Shown here piece after piece: positions 14,592-21,416 of a stretch of DNA of 38,414 nt. The DNA lies in assembly GCF_014649915.1 (NCBI RefSeq), contig NZ_BMTY01000016.1:54783-93196 (forward strand). Reading direction: 5' to 3'. Every line of letters starts with the position of its first letter. The first letter of the stretch is position 1. Position numbers and translations under genes: made by a program. The stretch is from Streptomyces toxytricini (GTDB taxonomy: Bacteria > Actinomycetota > Actinomycetes > Streptomycetales > Streptomycetaceae). The notes under the pieces are model-generated. The model saw only the letters and a list, made by a program, of their open reading frames with translations. It was not told where the DNA came from and did no database searches.

Positions 14592-15797
14592 ATGACGCGT
14601 CTCGCCCAGACCGCCGGCCTGACCGACGTCCAGCAGGAGATCCTCAAGACCGTCCGCGAATTCGTGGACAAGGAGATCATCCCGGTCGCGACCGAGCTGG
14701 AGCACCGCGACGAGTACCCGCAGCAGATCGTCGACGGCCTGAAGGAGCTGGGGCTCTTCGGGCTGATGATCCCCGAGGAGTACGGCGGTCTCGGTGAGTC
14801 GCTGCTCACGTACGCGCTGTGCGTGGAGGAGATAGCCCGCGGCTGGATGTCCGTCTCGGGCATCATCAACACGCACTTCATCGTGGCGTACATGCTGAAG
14901 CAGCACGGCACGCAGGAGCAGAAGGACCACTTCCTGCCGCGGATGGCGCTGGGCGAGGTGCGGGGCGCGTTCTCGATGTCCGAGCCGGGGCTGGGCTCGG
15001 ATGTGTCGGCGATCACGTCGAAGGCGGTCAAGGACGGCGACGAGTACGTCCTGAACGGCCAGAAGATGTGGCTGACCAACGGCGGCACCTCGACGCTCGT
15101 GGCCGTTCTGTGCCGGAGTGACGAAGGACACCCCGAGGGAACCGCGCCGCACAAGTCGATGACGACCTTCCTGGTGGAGAAGGAGCCGGGCTTCGGCGAG
15201 GTCCGCCCGGGCCTCACCATCCCCGGCAAGATCGACAAGATGGGCTACAAGGGCGTCGACACGACCGAGCTCATCATGGACGGACTGCGCATTCCGGCCA
15301 ATCGCGTACTCGGCGGACAGACCGGCCGGGGCTTTTACCAAATGATGGACGGCGTCGAGGTCGGCCGGGTCAACGTGGCGGCGCGTGGCTGCGGCGTCGC
15401 GCAGCGTGCCTTCGAGCTCGGCGTCTCGTACGCCCAGCAGCGCAACACCTTCGGCAAGCCGATCGCCCAGCACCAGGCCATCCAGTTCAAGCTGGCCGAG
15501 ATGGCTACCAAGGTGGAAGCCGCTCATGCGATGATGGTCAACGCAGCTCGCAAAAAGGACTCCGGGGAACGAAACGACCTCGAAGCGGGGATGGCGAAGT
15601 ACCTCGCCTCCGAATACTGCAAGGAGGTCGTGGAGGATGCGTTCCGCATCCACGGCGGCTACGGCTTCTCGAAGGAGTACGAGATCGAGCGCCTCTACCG
15701 GGAGGCGCCGATGCTGCTGATCGGTGAAGGTACCGCCGAGATCCAGAAAATGATCATTGGGCGACGCCTGCTCGAGGAGTACCGACTCCAGGGCTGA
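14592..15797 (+). CDS. Acyl-CoA dehydrogenase, candidate methylsuccinyl-CoA dehydrogenase
   Basis: A 401-residue FAD-dependent acyl-CoA dehydrogenase with all usual landmarks: FSMSEPGLGSD and MWLTNGG at the flavin, RGCGVAQRAFELGVSYAQQRNTFGKPI, RIHGGYGF and the C-terminal IGEGTAEIQ. E379 in GEGTAEIQ matches the catalytic base of medium-chain dehydrogenases. As last gene of the ccr-meaA-mcl-maoC operon it most likely oxidises (2S)-methylsuccinyl-CoA to mesaconyl-CoA. The characterised alphaproteobacterial enzyme is longer (about 550 residues, from memory), whereas this one has standard length, so specificity rests on context. Codon use loosens in two patches (about 15290-15350 and 15540-15600) with A/T-rich codons unlike its neighbours. 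A large hairpin follows the stop. Confidence 0.9.
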   Translation: MTRLAQTAGLTDVQQEILKTVREFVDKEIIPVATELEHRDEYPQQIVDGLKELGLFGLMIPEEYGGLGESLLTYALCVEEIARGWMSVSGIINTHFIVAYMLKQHGTQEQKDHFLPRMALGEVRGAFSMSEPGLGSDVSAITSKAVKDGDEYVLNGQKMWLTNGGTSTLVAVLCRSDEGHPEGTAPHKSMTTFLVEKEPGFGEVRPGLTIPGKIDKMGYKGVDTTELIMDGLRIPANRVLGGQTGRGFYQMMDGVEVGRVNVAARGCGVAQRAFELGVSYAQQRNTFGKPIAQHQAIQFKLAEMATKVEAAHAMMVNAARKKDSGERNDLEAGMAKYLASEYCKEVVEDAFRIHGGYGFSKEYEIERLYREAPMLLIGEGTAEIQKMIIGRRLLEEYRLQG

Positions 15798-15802
15798 AAG
15801 TC

Positions 15803-15841
15803 CCTTTTGCGGCGGATCCTCCAGGGCTCCGCCGCAAAAGG
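15803..15841 (+). terminator. Terminator hairpin of the ethylmalonyl-CoA operon
   Basis: CCTTTTGCGGCGGA (15803-15816) pairs perfectly over 14 bp with TCCGCCGCAAAAGG (15828-15841) around an 11-base loop. It lies five bases after the acyl-CoA dehydrogenase stop. The A and T tracts are inside the stem base, so it could act in both directions. Confidence 0.85.
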
Positions 15842-15896
15842 ATCACTACCAGTCACTGGCTGACGGGCATCGACTCGGCTTCTGGCTTGCCCAGTT

Positions 15897-15917
15897 GTTG
15901 CGCGCAACCGATAGCAT
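15897..15917 (+). promoter_or_regulatory. psd promoter region with a 12-bp palindrome
   Basis: GTTGCGCGCAAC (15897-15908) is a perfect 12-bp palindrome set four bases before TAGCAT (15912-15917), a TANNNT -10 box. TTGCCC at 15887-15892 could be a -35 with a long 19-base spacer. The palindrome would lie in the promoter spacer, a usual place for a repressor or an activator that reshapes the spacer. Confidence 0.45.
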
Positions 15918-15983
15918 TCCAGTAAAGCCGCCGTCCCGTCCCCCTGTTTGCGGCGCGGCAATCCACCGCTACGAAGGTCATCC

Positions 15984-16640
15984 ATGCCCCACAGCCAAAC
16001 CTCTGCACCTCGCGACAGCCTCTTCGGCGTACGCCTCGCGCGCGGAGCATCGCCGTGGCTTCTGCCGACCGTCGCCACCGCGGCGCTCAGCCTCGCCCGG
16101 GCCCGCAAGTCCGGACGCTGGGCCGCGGCGGCCGTGCCCGCCACCGCTCTCGCCGCGGGCATGCTGTGGTTCTTCCGCGACCCCGAGCGGGAGATCGCCG
16201 AGGGCCGCGTGATCTCGCCCGCCGACGGCGTGGTGCAGAGCATCATGCCGTGGAAGGACGGACGCACCCGCGTCGCGATCTTCATGAGCCCGCTGAACGT
16301 CCACGTCAACCGCGCGCCCCTGGCCGGCACGGTGACGTCCGTGGAGCACATCCCCGGCGGGTTCGTCCCGGCGTTCAACAAGGAGAGCGAGAACAACGAG
16401 CGCGTCGTCTGGCACTTCGACACCGAGCTCGGCGACATCGAGATGGTGCAGATCGCCGGGGCCGTCGCGCGCCGCATCGTCCCGTACCTGCCGGCCGGCA
16501 CCAAGGTGGAGCAGGGTGAGCGCATCGGCCTGATCCGCTTCGGCTCCCGCGTCGACATCTACCTCCCCGAGGGCGTCGAGGTCGCGGTCGAGGTCGGTCA
16601 GACCACCACCGCGGGGGTGACCCGAATTGACCGTGACTGA
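15984..16640 (+). CDS. psd: Phosphatidylserine decarboxylase, short form
   Basis: A 218-residue proenzyme that decarboxylates phosphatidylserine to phosphatidylethanolamine at the membrane. Landmarks are WFFRDPER near residue 60, SPADGVVQSI, FMSPLNVHVNR (the conserved His-containing motif) and RFGSRVDIYLP. In the last of these, cleavage between G187 and S188 would create the pyruvoyl prosthetic group. An N-terminal hydrophobic stretch (about 26-60) anchors the chain. The length fits the short bacterial form. The ATG at 15984 follows AAGG by six bases. The end overlaps the start of pssA, so the two last steps of phosphatidylethanolamine synthesis are translationally linked, in reverse biochemical order. 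Confidence 0.95.
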   Translation: MPHSQTSAPRDSLFGVRLARGASPWLLPTVATAALSLARARKSGRWAAAAVPATALAAGMLWFFRDPEREIAEGRVISPADGVVQSIMPWKDGRTRVAIFMSPLNVHVNRAPLAGTVTSVEHIPGGFVPAFNKESENNERVVWHFDTELGDIEMVQIAGAVARRIVPYLPAGTKVEQGERIGLIRFGSRVDIYLPEGVEVAVEVGQTTTAGVTRIDRD

Positions 16641-17487
16641 CCCGGAGACCCCCGCCACAGGCTGGGTGCCCGAGGCCGCCGAGGAGGAGGCCGCCGAGGA
16701 CGACATGCCGCTCTCGCTGCGGCTGTCGATAGCGGACACCCTCACCCTCGGCAACGCCACGTGCGGGTTCATGGCGGTGTACTTCACCACCACCGGGATC
16801 CTCATCCCGCACCTCACCGGCAGCGGCGAGTCCGGCATGGCCCGGCACAGCGCGGCGACCGCGGTGATACTGATGCTGCTCGCGGCGGTGTTCGACCTCT
16901 TCGACGGCATCGTCGCCCGGAAGCTGCGCAGCTCCCCCATGGGCGCCGAGCTGGACAACCTGTCGGACCTGATCAGCTTCGGGCTCGCGCCGGCGTACTT
17001 CGTACTCGTGTACGGCATGGTCGCCGACGACGCGCACCAGAAGGTCTCCGCGCTCGCGGCGATCGTCGTGCTGCTGGCGGTCGTGCTCCGGCTGGCCCGC
17101 TTCAGCTGCGTGACGATGAAGGACGGCATGTTCCAGGGCATGCCGAGCCCCTTCGGCGCCCTCACGGTCGTCTCGATCGTGCTGCTGGAGCTGCCCTTCC
17201 CGCCGACGCTGCTGGCGATCATCGGCGTCGCGTGGCTGATGGTGAGCCGGGTCGAGTACCCCAAGCCGCGGGGCGTCCTCGCGGTCGCGATGCTCAGCTG
17301 GATCATCAGCGCCATGGGCCTGCTCGCGGCGTGGGCGTTCGACGCGCCCGGCGGCCAGCTGCTCCTGCAGACCGGCTGCGCCCTGCAGATCGCCCTGGCG
17401 GCGACCATCCCGCTGTTCGCCACCACCCGCCGGGCCAACACCTTCCGGCACAACCGCCGCGAGGCCCGGGCAGCCCAGCTCCCGTAG
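16627..17487 (+). CDS. pssA: CDP-diacylglycerol-serine O-phosphatidyltransferase
   Basis: A 286-residue membrane enzyme that joins serine to CDP-diacylglycerol to give phosphatidylserine, the substrate of Psd. The CDP-alcohol phosphatidyltransferase motif is complete: D93-G94-x2-A97-R98, a 7-residue gap, G106-x3-D110-x3-D114 in FDGIVARKLRSSPMGAELDNLSD. About six to eight hydrophobic segments follow the acidic N-terminal tail. The start is a TTG at 16627, six bases after GGGGGTGA; a GTG at 16633 is the alternative. The gene overlaps the end of psd by 14 bases from the TTG. A strong hairpin terminator begins 23 bases after the stop. Confidence 0.94.
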   Translation: MTVTDPETPATGWVPEAAEEEAAEDDMPLSLRLSIADTLTLGNATCGFMAVYFTTTGILIPHLTGSGESGMARHSAATAVILMLLAAVFDLFDGIVARKLRSSPMGAELDNLSDLISFGLAPAYFVLVYGMVADDAHQKVSALAAIVVLLAVVLRLARFSCVTMKDGMFQGMPSPFGALTVVSIVLLELPFPPTLLAIIGVAWLMVSRVEYPKPRGVLAVAMLSWIISAMGLLAAWAFDAPGGQLLLQTGCALQIALAATIPLFATTRRANTFRHNRREARAAQLP

Positions 17488-17509
17488 CCCCGCAGCACCG
17501 CACCACCGA

Positions 17510-17545
17510 CGAGGCCCCCGCCGCCGCCAGGCAGCGGGGGCCTCG
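17510..17545 (+). terminator. Terminator of psd-pssA
   Basis: CGAGGCCCCCGC (17510-17521) pairs perfectly with GCGGGGGCCTCG (17534-17545), a 12-bp stem with a 12-base loop just after pssA. It isolates the phospholipid genes from the DNA-repair genes. Confidence 0.85.
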
Positions 17546-17637
17546 CACATTCGGGGGCGGGTCAGGCCGCAGGCCGCGTAGCCTTGATGTCGGAAAACCG
17601 CCAGCCCGGCGCCGCCCGGGCCGGAATGCTGGGAGCC

Positions 17638-19119
17638 ATGTACACCGACACCGAGCGCTGCGTCAGGGCCGTGCAGTCGAAGGACGCCCGCTTCGACGGC
17701 TGGTTCTTCACCGCCGTGCGGACGACGCGGATCTACTGCCGGCCCAGCTGCCCGGCCGTACCGCCCAAGGTCGAGAACATGACCTTCCTGCCGAGCGCGG
17801 CCGCCTGCCAGCAGGCCGGGTACCGCGCCTGCAAGCGGTGCCGCCCCGACACCTCGCCCGGGTCCCCCGAGTGGAACGCCCGCGCGGACGCCGTCGCCCG
17901 CGCCGTACGGCTCATCCAGGACGGCGTCGTGGACCGCGAGGGCGTCCCCGGCCTCGCCTCCCGCCTCGGCTACTCCGCCCGCCAGGTGGAGCGGCAGCTC
18001 AACGCCGAGCTCGGGGCCGGGCCGCTCGCGCTCGCCCGCGCCCAGCGCGCCCAGACCGCCCGCCTGCTGATCGAGACCTCCGAGCTGCCGATGGGCGACG
18101 TGGCCTTCGCCGCCGGGTTCTCCTCCATCCGCACCTTCAACGAGACCGTCCGGGAGGTCTTCGCCCTCGCCCCCGGCGAGCTGCGCGCCCGCGCCGCGGG
18201 CGGCGCCCGGCAAGCCCCCCGGATCCCGGGCACGATCAGCCTGCGGCTGCCGTTCCGCGCCCCGCTCAACCCGGACAACCTCTTCGGCCACCTCGCCGCG
18301 ACCGCCGTCCCCGGCGTCGAGGAGTGGCGGGCCGGCGCCTACCGCCGCACCCTGCGGCTGCCCTACGGCACCGGCGTCGCCGCGCTCACCCCCCGCCCCG
18401 ACCACATCGGCTGCCAGCTCGCCCTCACCGACCTGCGCGACCTCACCATCGCGATCAGCCGCTGCCGCCGCCTCCTCGACCTCGACGCCGACCCCGAGGC
18501 CGTCGACGGGCAGCTGCGCGCCGACCCGCTGCTGGCGCCGCTCGTCGACAAGGCACCCGGCCGCCGGGTCCCGCGGACCGTCGACGCCGCCGAATTCGCC
18601 GTACGGGCCGTGCTGGGCCAGCAGGTGTCCACCGCGGCGGCCCGCACCCACGCGGCCCGCCTGGTCGCCGCCCACGGCGAACCCGTCGCCGACCCCGACC
18701 CGGCCGGCGGACTCACCCGCCTCTTCCCCACCCCCGAGGCCCTCGCCGGCCTCGACCCGGAGGCGCTCGCCCTCCCGCGCAGCCGCCGCACCACCCTGAC
18801 CACCCTCGTCGCCGCCCTGGCCGACGGCTCGCTGCCGCTCGGCGCCGACAGCGACTGGGACGACGCCCGCGCCCGCCTCGCCGCCCTGCCCGGCTTCGGC
18901 CCCTGGACCACCGAGGTCATCGCGATGCGGGCGCTCGGCGACCCCGACGCCTTCCTCCCGTCCGACCTGGGCCTGCGCCGGGCCGCAAAGCAGCTCGGCC
19001 TGCCGTCCACACCCGCGGCTCTCACCGCCCGCGCGGCCGCCTGGCGGCCCTGGCGCGCGTACGCCGTCCAGTACCTGTGGGCCACCGACAGCCACCCGAT
19101 CAACCACCTGCCCGCCTGA
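17638..19119 (+). CDS. Ada-AlkA fusion: methylphosphotriester-sensing activator with 3-methyladenine DNA glycosylase
   Basis: A 493-residue three-part repair protein. Residues 8-75 form the Ada zinc domain, with C34, C38, C65 and C68 in IYCRPSC and CRACKRC spacing; by comparison with E. coli Ada C38 chemistry, the first of these takes methyl groups from phosphotriesters. Residues about 80-180 hold the AraC-type double helix-turn-helix (GYSARQVERQL, VAFAAGFSSIRTFNETV). The rest is an AlkA glycosylase with AlkA-N domain, the HhH motif LPGFGPWTTEVIAMRALGD and catalytic D443 in AFLPSD. It both senses alkylation and excises alkylated bases. The ATG at 17638 starts at conserved sequence; in-frame starts at 17584-17626 are possible. 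The ogt gene begins 15 bases after the stop, so the pair form an alkylation-repair operon. Confidence 0.95.
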   Translation: MYTDTERCVRAVQSKDARFDGWFFTAVRTTRIYCRPSCPAVPPKVENMTFLPSAAACQQAGYRACKRCRPDTSPGSPEWNARADAVARAVRLIQDGVVDREGVPGLASRLGYSARQVERQLNAELGAGPLALARAQRAQTARLLIETSELPMGDVAFAAGFSSIRTFNETVREVFALAPGELRARAAGGARQAPRIPGTISLRLPFRAPLNPDNLFGHLAATAVPGVEEWRAGAYRRTLRLPYGTGVAALTPRPDHIGCQLALTDLRDLTIAISRCRRLLDLDADPEAVDGQLRADPLLAPLVDKAPGRRVPRTVDAAEFAVRAVLGQQVSTAAARTHAARLVAAHGEPVADPDPAGGLTRLFPTPEALAGLDPEALALPRSRRTTLTTLVAALADGSLPLGADSDWDDARARLAALPGFGPWTTEVIAMRALGDPDAFLPSDLGLRRAAKQLGLPSTPAALTARAAAWRPWRAYAVQYLWATDSHPINHLPA

Positions 19120-19134
19120 GGAGCACACGGCACC

Positions 19135-19659
19135 ATGACGCACACCAAGCAGCACACCGTCGTCGACAGCCCCTACGGGCCGCTCACGCTGGTCGCCTCG
19201 GACGGCGTCCTGTGCGGGCTCTACATGGTCGGGCAGCGGCACCGGCCCGCCGAGGAGGCCTTCGGCGCGCGGGTCTCCGCCGAAGAGGAGCCCTTCCCGG
19301 AGGTCGTCCGGCAGCTGGCCGCGTACTTCGCCGGGGAACTGACCCGCTTCGACCTGCCGATGCGCATGGAAGGCACCGAGTTCCAGCGCAGCGTGTGGGC
19401 CCAGCTCGTACAGATCCCGTACGGGCAGACCTGGTCGTACGGAGAACTCGCGGCCCGGCTCGGCAAGCCGAACGCGTCCCGGGCCGTCGGCCTCGCCAAC
19501 GGGAAGAACCCGATCGGCATCATCGTCCCCTGCCACCGCGTGATCGGCGCCTCGGGCGGCATGACGGGCTACGGCGGCGGCCTGGAGCGCAAGGTCCGGC
19601 TGCTGGAGCACGAGTCCGGCAAGGCCGTCGCCGTCACATCCGCGGAGGCCCTCTTCTGA
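19135..19659 (+). CDS. ogt: Methylated-DNA-protein cysteine methyltransferase
   Basis: A 174-residue O6-alkylguanine-DNA alkyltransferase that repairs O6-methylguanine by suicidal transfer to a cysteine. The active site is IIVPCHRVIG with acceptor C133, followed by the YGGGLERKVRLLEHE segment of the family. The DNA-binding helix-turn-helix (YGELAARLGKPNASRAVGLANGKNP) is complete. It lacks the Ada regulatory domain, which is supplied by the gene before it. Its ATG lies 15 bases after the Ada-AlkA stop, preceded by GAGGAGC at the end of that gene. It is convergent with the YcxB-like gene 24 bases away. Confidence 0.96.
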   Translation: MTHTKQHTVVDSPYGPLTLVASDGVLCGLYMVGQRHRPAEEAFGARVSAEEEPFPEVVRQLAAYFAGELTRFDLPMRMEGTEFQRSVWAQLVQIPYGQTWSYGELAARLGKPNASRAVGLANGKNPIGIIVPCHRVIGASGGMTGYGGGLERKVRLLEHESGKAVAVTSAEALF

Positions 19660-19683
19660 CCCGGGGGCGGAGCGAGGGGCCGG

Positions 19684-20196
19684 CTAGCCGCGGCCGATGC
19701 GCTCGTCGAGCACGGCGCCCAGCAGCTCCGCTTCGCCCGGCCCGGTGAGCACGCGCTTCGGCACGGCGAGGAGCCCCTGCTTCAGGCCGTGCCGCAGCAG
19801 GAGCACGAACATCTCGTCCGTCTCGCGGAAACCGGTGACCGCGCTCCACGGCATCCGCTGGACCTCCTCTGCCCCGTGGCATGCGACACCGTCCCCGTCC
19901 AGCACGCACCGCCCCTCCCCCTTGCCCCGCGCCACCCGGTACGCCTGTGCGGTGATCAGCGGGGGCACGGCCACGGCCAGAATGACGAGAACGGCGGCGG
20001 CGGCCGGCATCAACGGGCTCGGCGGGATCCCGAGGTACAGGAAGGCCGCGTGGGACACGGCGGTCAGGACCACGGTGGCGGCGGCGAGCCGCCGCCCGCC
20101 CCGGTAGGGGGCGGCCGCCTTGACGGCTTTGTGGAACTCCTCGCGCGTGAGCTCGTAGGCCTGGGTGGCGAAGGAGACTTCGCGTATGTCGTGCAC
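19684..20196 (-). CDS. YcxB-like membrane protein of unknown function
   Basis: A 170-residue protein starting at a GTG (20194-20196). It has an N-terminal strand region (FATQAYELTREEF), two adjacent hydrophobic segments (about 37-55 and 63-85, rich in Ala, Val and Leu), then a cytoplasmic C-terminal domain. That domain resembles the YcxB family: RVARGKGEGRCVLDGDGVACHGAEEVQRMPWSAVTGFRETDEMFVLLLRHG, in which a PWS.V..F..T.E.F.L motif is typical. No enzyme residues are visible and the role is unknown. It is the last of three minus-strand genes that follow one another closely (Nudix, unknown, this gene), with 31 bases to the gene before it. Confidence 0.75.
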   Translation of the reverse strand: MHDIREVSFATQAYELTREEFHKAVKAAAPYRGGRRLAAATVVLTAVSHAAFLYLGIPPSPLMPAAAAVLVILAVAVPPLITAQAYRVARGKGEGRCVLDGDGVACHGAEEVQRMPWSAVTGFRETDEMFVLLLRHGLKQGLLAVPKRVLTGPGEAELLGAVLDERIGRG

Positions 20197-20227
20197 GGGC
20201 AGAGGGTATTCCCTCCCCCGCCCGCCG

Positions 20228-20656
20228 CTAGACGACGGCCAGCGGTACCAGCAGGGCGAAGGCGGCGCCGGCCTCCACGGCGTAGCCGAAGAGGGACGGA
20301 TGCTGGACGGGGGCGGCCAGCAGGACGACGCTCTGCCGGGCGGAGGCCGCCTCCACCCAGTCGGCGTCCGCCCCCAGGTTGCCCTGGTACCAGCCCTCGC
20401 AGGGGCCGGGCCCGGAAACGGCGAGCAGGTCGTCCTCGCGGCGGTAGAAGGCCTGCCAGCCCTCGGCGGGGGCCGACCACCCCTCGAAGTCGCTGAAGAA
20501 GGCCCAGCCGCCCTCGCGTATCGCGGTGTCGAACAGCCACACCGGGGTGCCGTCGGCGGTGACCTCGCCGCTCTCCTGGCGGTCGGTGGTGAAGTGGACC
20601 ATGGGCAGCGCGTCCGGCCCGTCGGCCGTGCTCGGCCAGGCGTACATGGTGATCAT
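20228..20656 (-). CDS. Uncharacterised protein (142 residues)
   Basis: I do not recognise this protein. It starts at the ATG at 20656 (MITMYAWPST); a second ATG lies three codons later. It is rich in aromatic residues (GGWAFFSDFEGWSAPAEGWQAFYRREDD, CEGWYQGNLGADADWV) and ends in a hydrophobic Ala/Val/Leu stretch (SVVLLAAPVQHPSLFGYAVEAGAAFALLVPLAVV). No signal peptide, metal motif or repeat is visible. The amino-acid pattern and G/C-biased third positions look like a real gene. CACAAT ends seven bases before the ATG and could be a -10 for a leaderless message. It sits between the Nudix and YcxB-like genes on the same strand with short gaps (49 and 31 bases). Confidence 0.7.
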   Translation of the reverse strand: MITMYAWPSTADGPDALPMVHFTTDRQESGEVTADGTPVWLFDTAIREGGWAFFSDFEGWSAPAEGWQAFYRREDDLLAVSGPGPCEGWYQGNLGADADWVEAASARQSVVLLAAPVQHPSLFGYAVEAGAAFALLVPLAVV

Positions 20657-20705
20657 CGCTCGATTGTGTCCTGCCGCGTGTAAGCGCCGCGTCACCGACC
20701 CCGTG

Positions 20706-21206
20706 TCAGGAGGCGGCCGGGCGGCGGCCGTTCTCCAGCTCCACCGCTCCCTCGCCCGACTCCAGCACCCGGCACGCCTCCAGGGCCCGCCGGCCGAGCG
20801 GCCCCAGCAGGTGGTCGGGGAGCTCCGCGGGGGCGACGAGGCGCCAGGACAGCAGCTCCTCCTCCTGCAGCCGGATCGACGCGAGGTCGTCGGCGTCGAG
20901 GACGCCGCCGTCGAAGAGGTACGCGACCAGCGGCGGCCGGCCGGGGCCCACCGTCCAGTCCACGGCCAGCAGCCGGCCGAGCGGCCGGTCGAGCCCGATC
21001 TCCTCGGCGCTCTCGCGCCGGGCCGCGGCCCGCGGGGACTCCCCCGCGTCGGACTCGATCGTCCCGCCGGGCAGCGCCCATCCCTCCCGGTAGTTCGGCT
21101 CGACGACCAGGACGCGGCCCTCCGCATCCCGGTACAGCGCGGCGGCGCCCGCCAGGACGCGGGGCAGGCTCGCGATGTACGTGGCGTAGTCATCCGTTGT
21201 GGTCAC
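20706..21206 (-). CDS. Nudix hydrolase
   Basis: A 166-residue protein whose Nudix box is GGTIESDAGESPRAAARRESAEEIGLD. The catalytic core R64-E65-x2-E68-E69-x-G71 is intact, while the loop before it is two residues longer than the textbook G-x5-E pattern, a variant common in actinobacteria. It hydrolyses a nucleoside diphosphate linked to another group; the substrate is not evident. The start is a GTG at 21204-21206. TAGGGT (21218-21213 on the minus strand) ends seven bases before that GTG, so the message is probably leaderless. It heads a three-gene minus-strand group and is divergent from glycerate kinase. Confidence 0.9.
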   Translation of the reverse strand: MTTTDDYATYIASLPRVLAGAAALYRDAEGRVLVVEPNYREGWALPGGTIESDAGESPRAAARRESAEEIGLDRPLGRLLAVDWTVGPGRPPLVAYLFDGGVLDADDLASIRLQEEELLSWRLVAPAELPDHLLGPLGRRALEACRVLESGEGAVELENGRRPAAS

Positions 21207-21212
21207 GCGGCC

Positions 21213-21218
21213 ACCCTA
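21213..21218 (-). promoter_or_regulatory. -10 box for a leaderless Nudix transcript
   Basis: Read on the minus strand this is TAGGGT (TANNNT). The seventh base after it is the G of the GTG start, the exact leaderless geometry. No -35 stands out. Confidence 0.5.
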
Positions 21219-21327
21219 CCGACCGGGGGTGCCGTGGGGGGCGGGCTCCGGGGGACGAGGGATCCAGGGGGTGAGGCGGCAGGTTTTGCCTCACTTCGCC
21301 CACTTTTGAGCGCACTCGGGGACTGGT

Positions 21328-21373
21328 GTGGCCCAGGCCACGCATGGGCTTTAGAGGATCCTCCGGATAGGCT
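21328..21373 (+). promoter_or_regulatory. Glycerate kinase promoter region with inverted repeat
   Basis: GTGGCC-CA-GGCCAC (21328-21341) is a perfect 6-bp inverted repeat with a 2-base centre. It ends 26 bases before TAGGCT (21368-21373), a TANNNT -10 box, and so would cover the -35 region. The start codon at 21417 has AAGGGA at 21405-21410. Whether the repeat is bound by a regulator is a guess. Confidence 0.4.
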
Positions 21374-21416
21374 CGGGGGTGGCGCGACTGCACTGTTCGA
21401 AAGCAAGGGATGGCAA

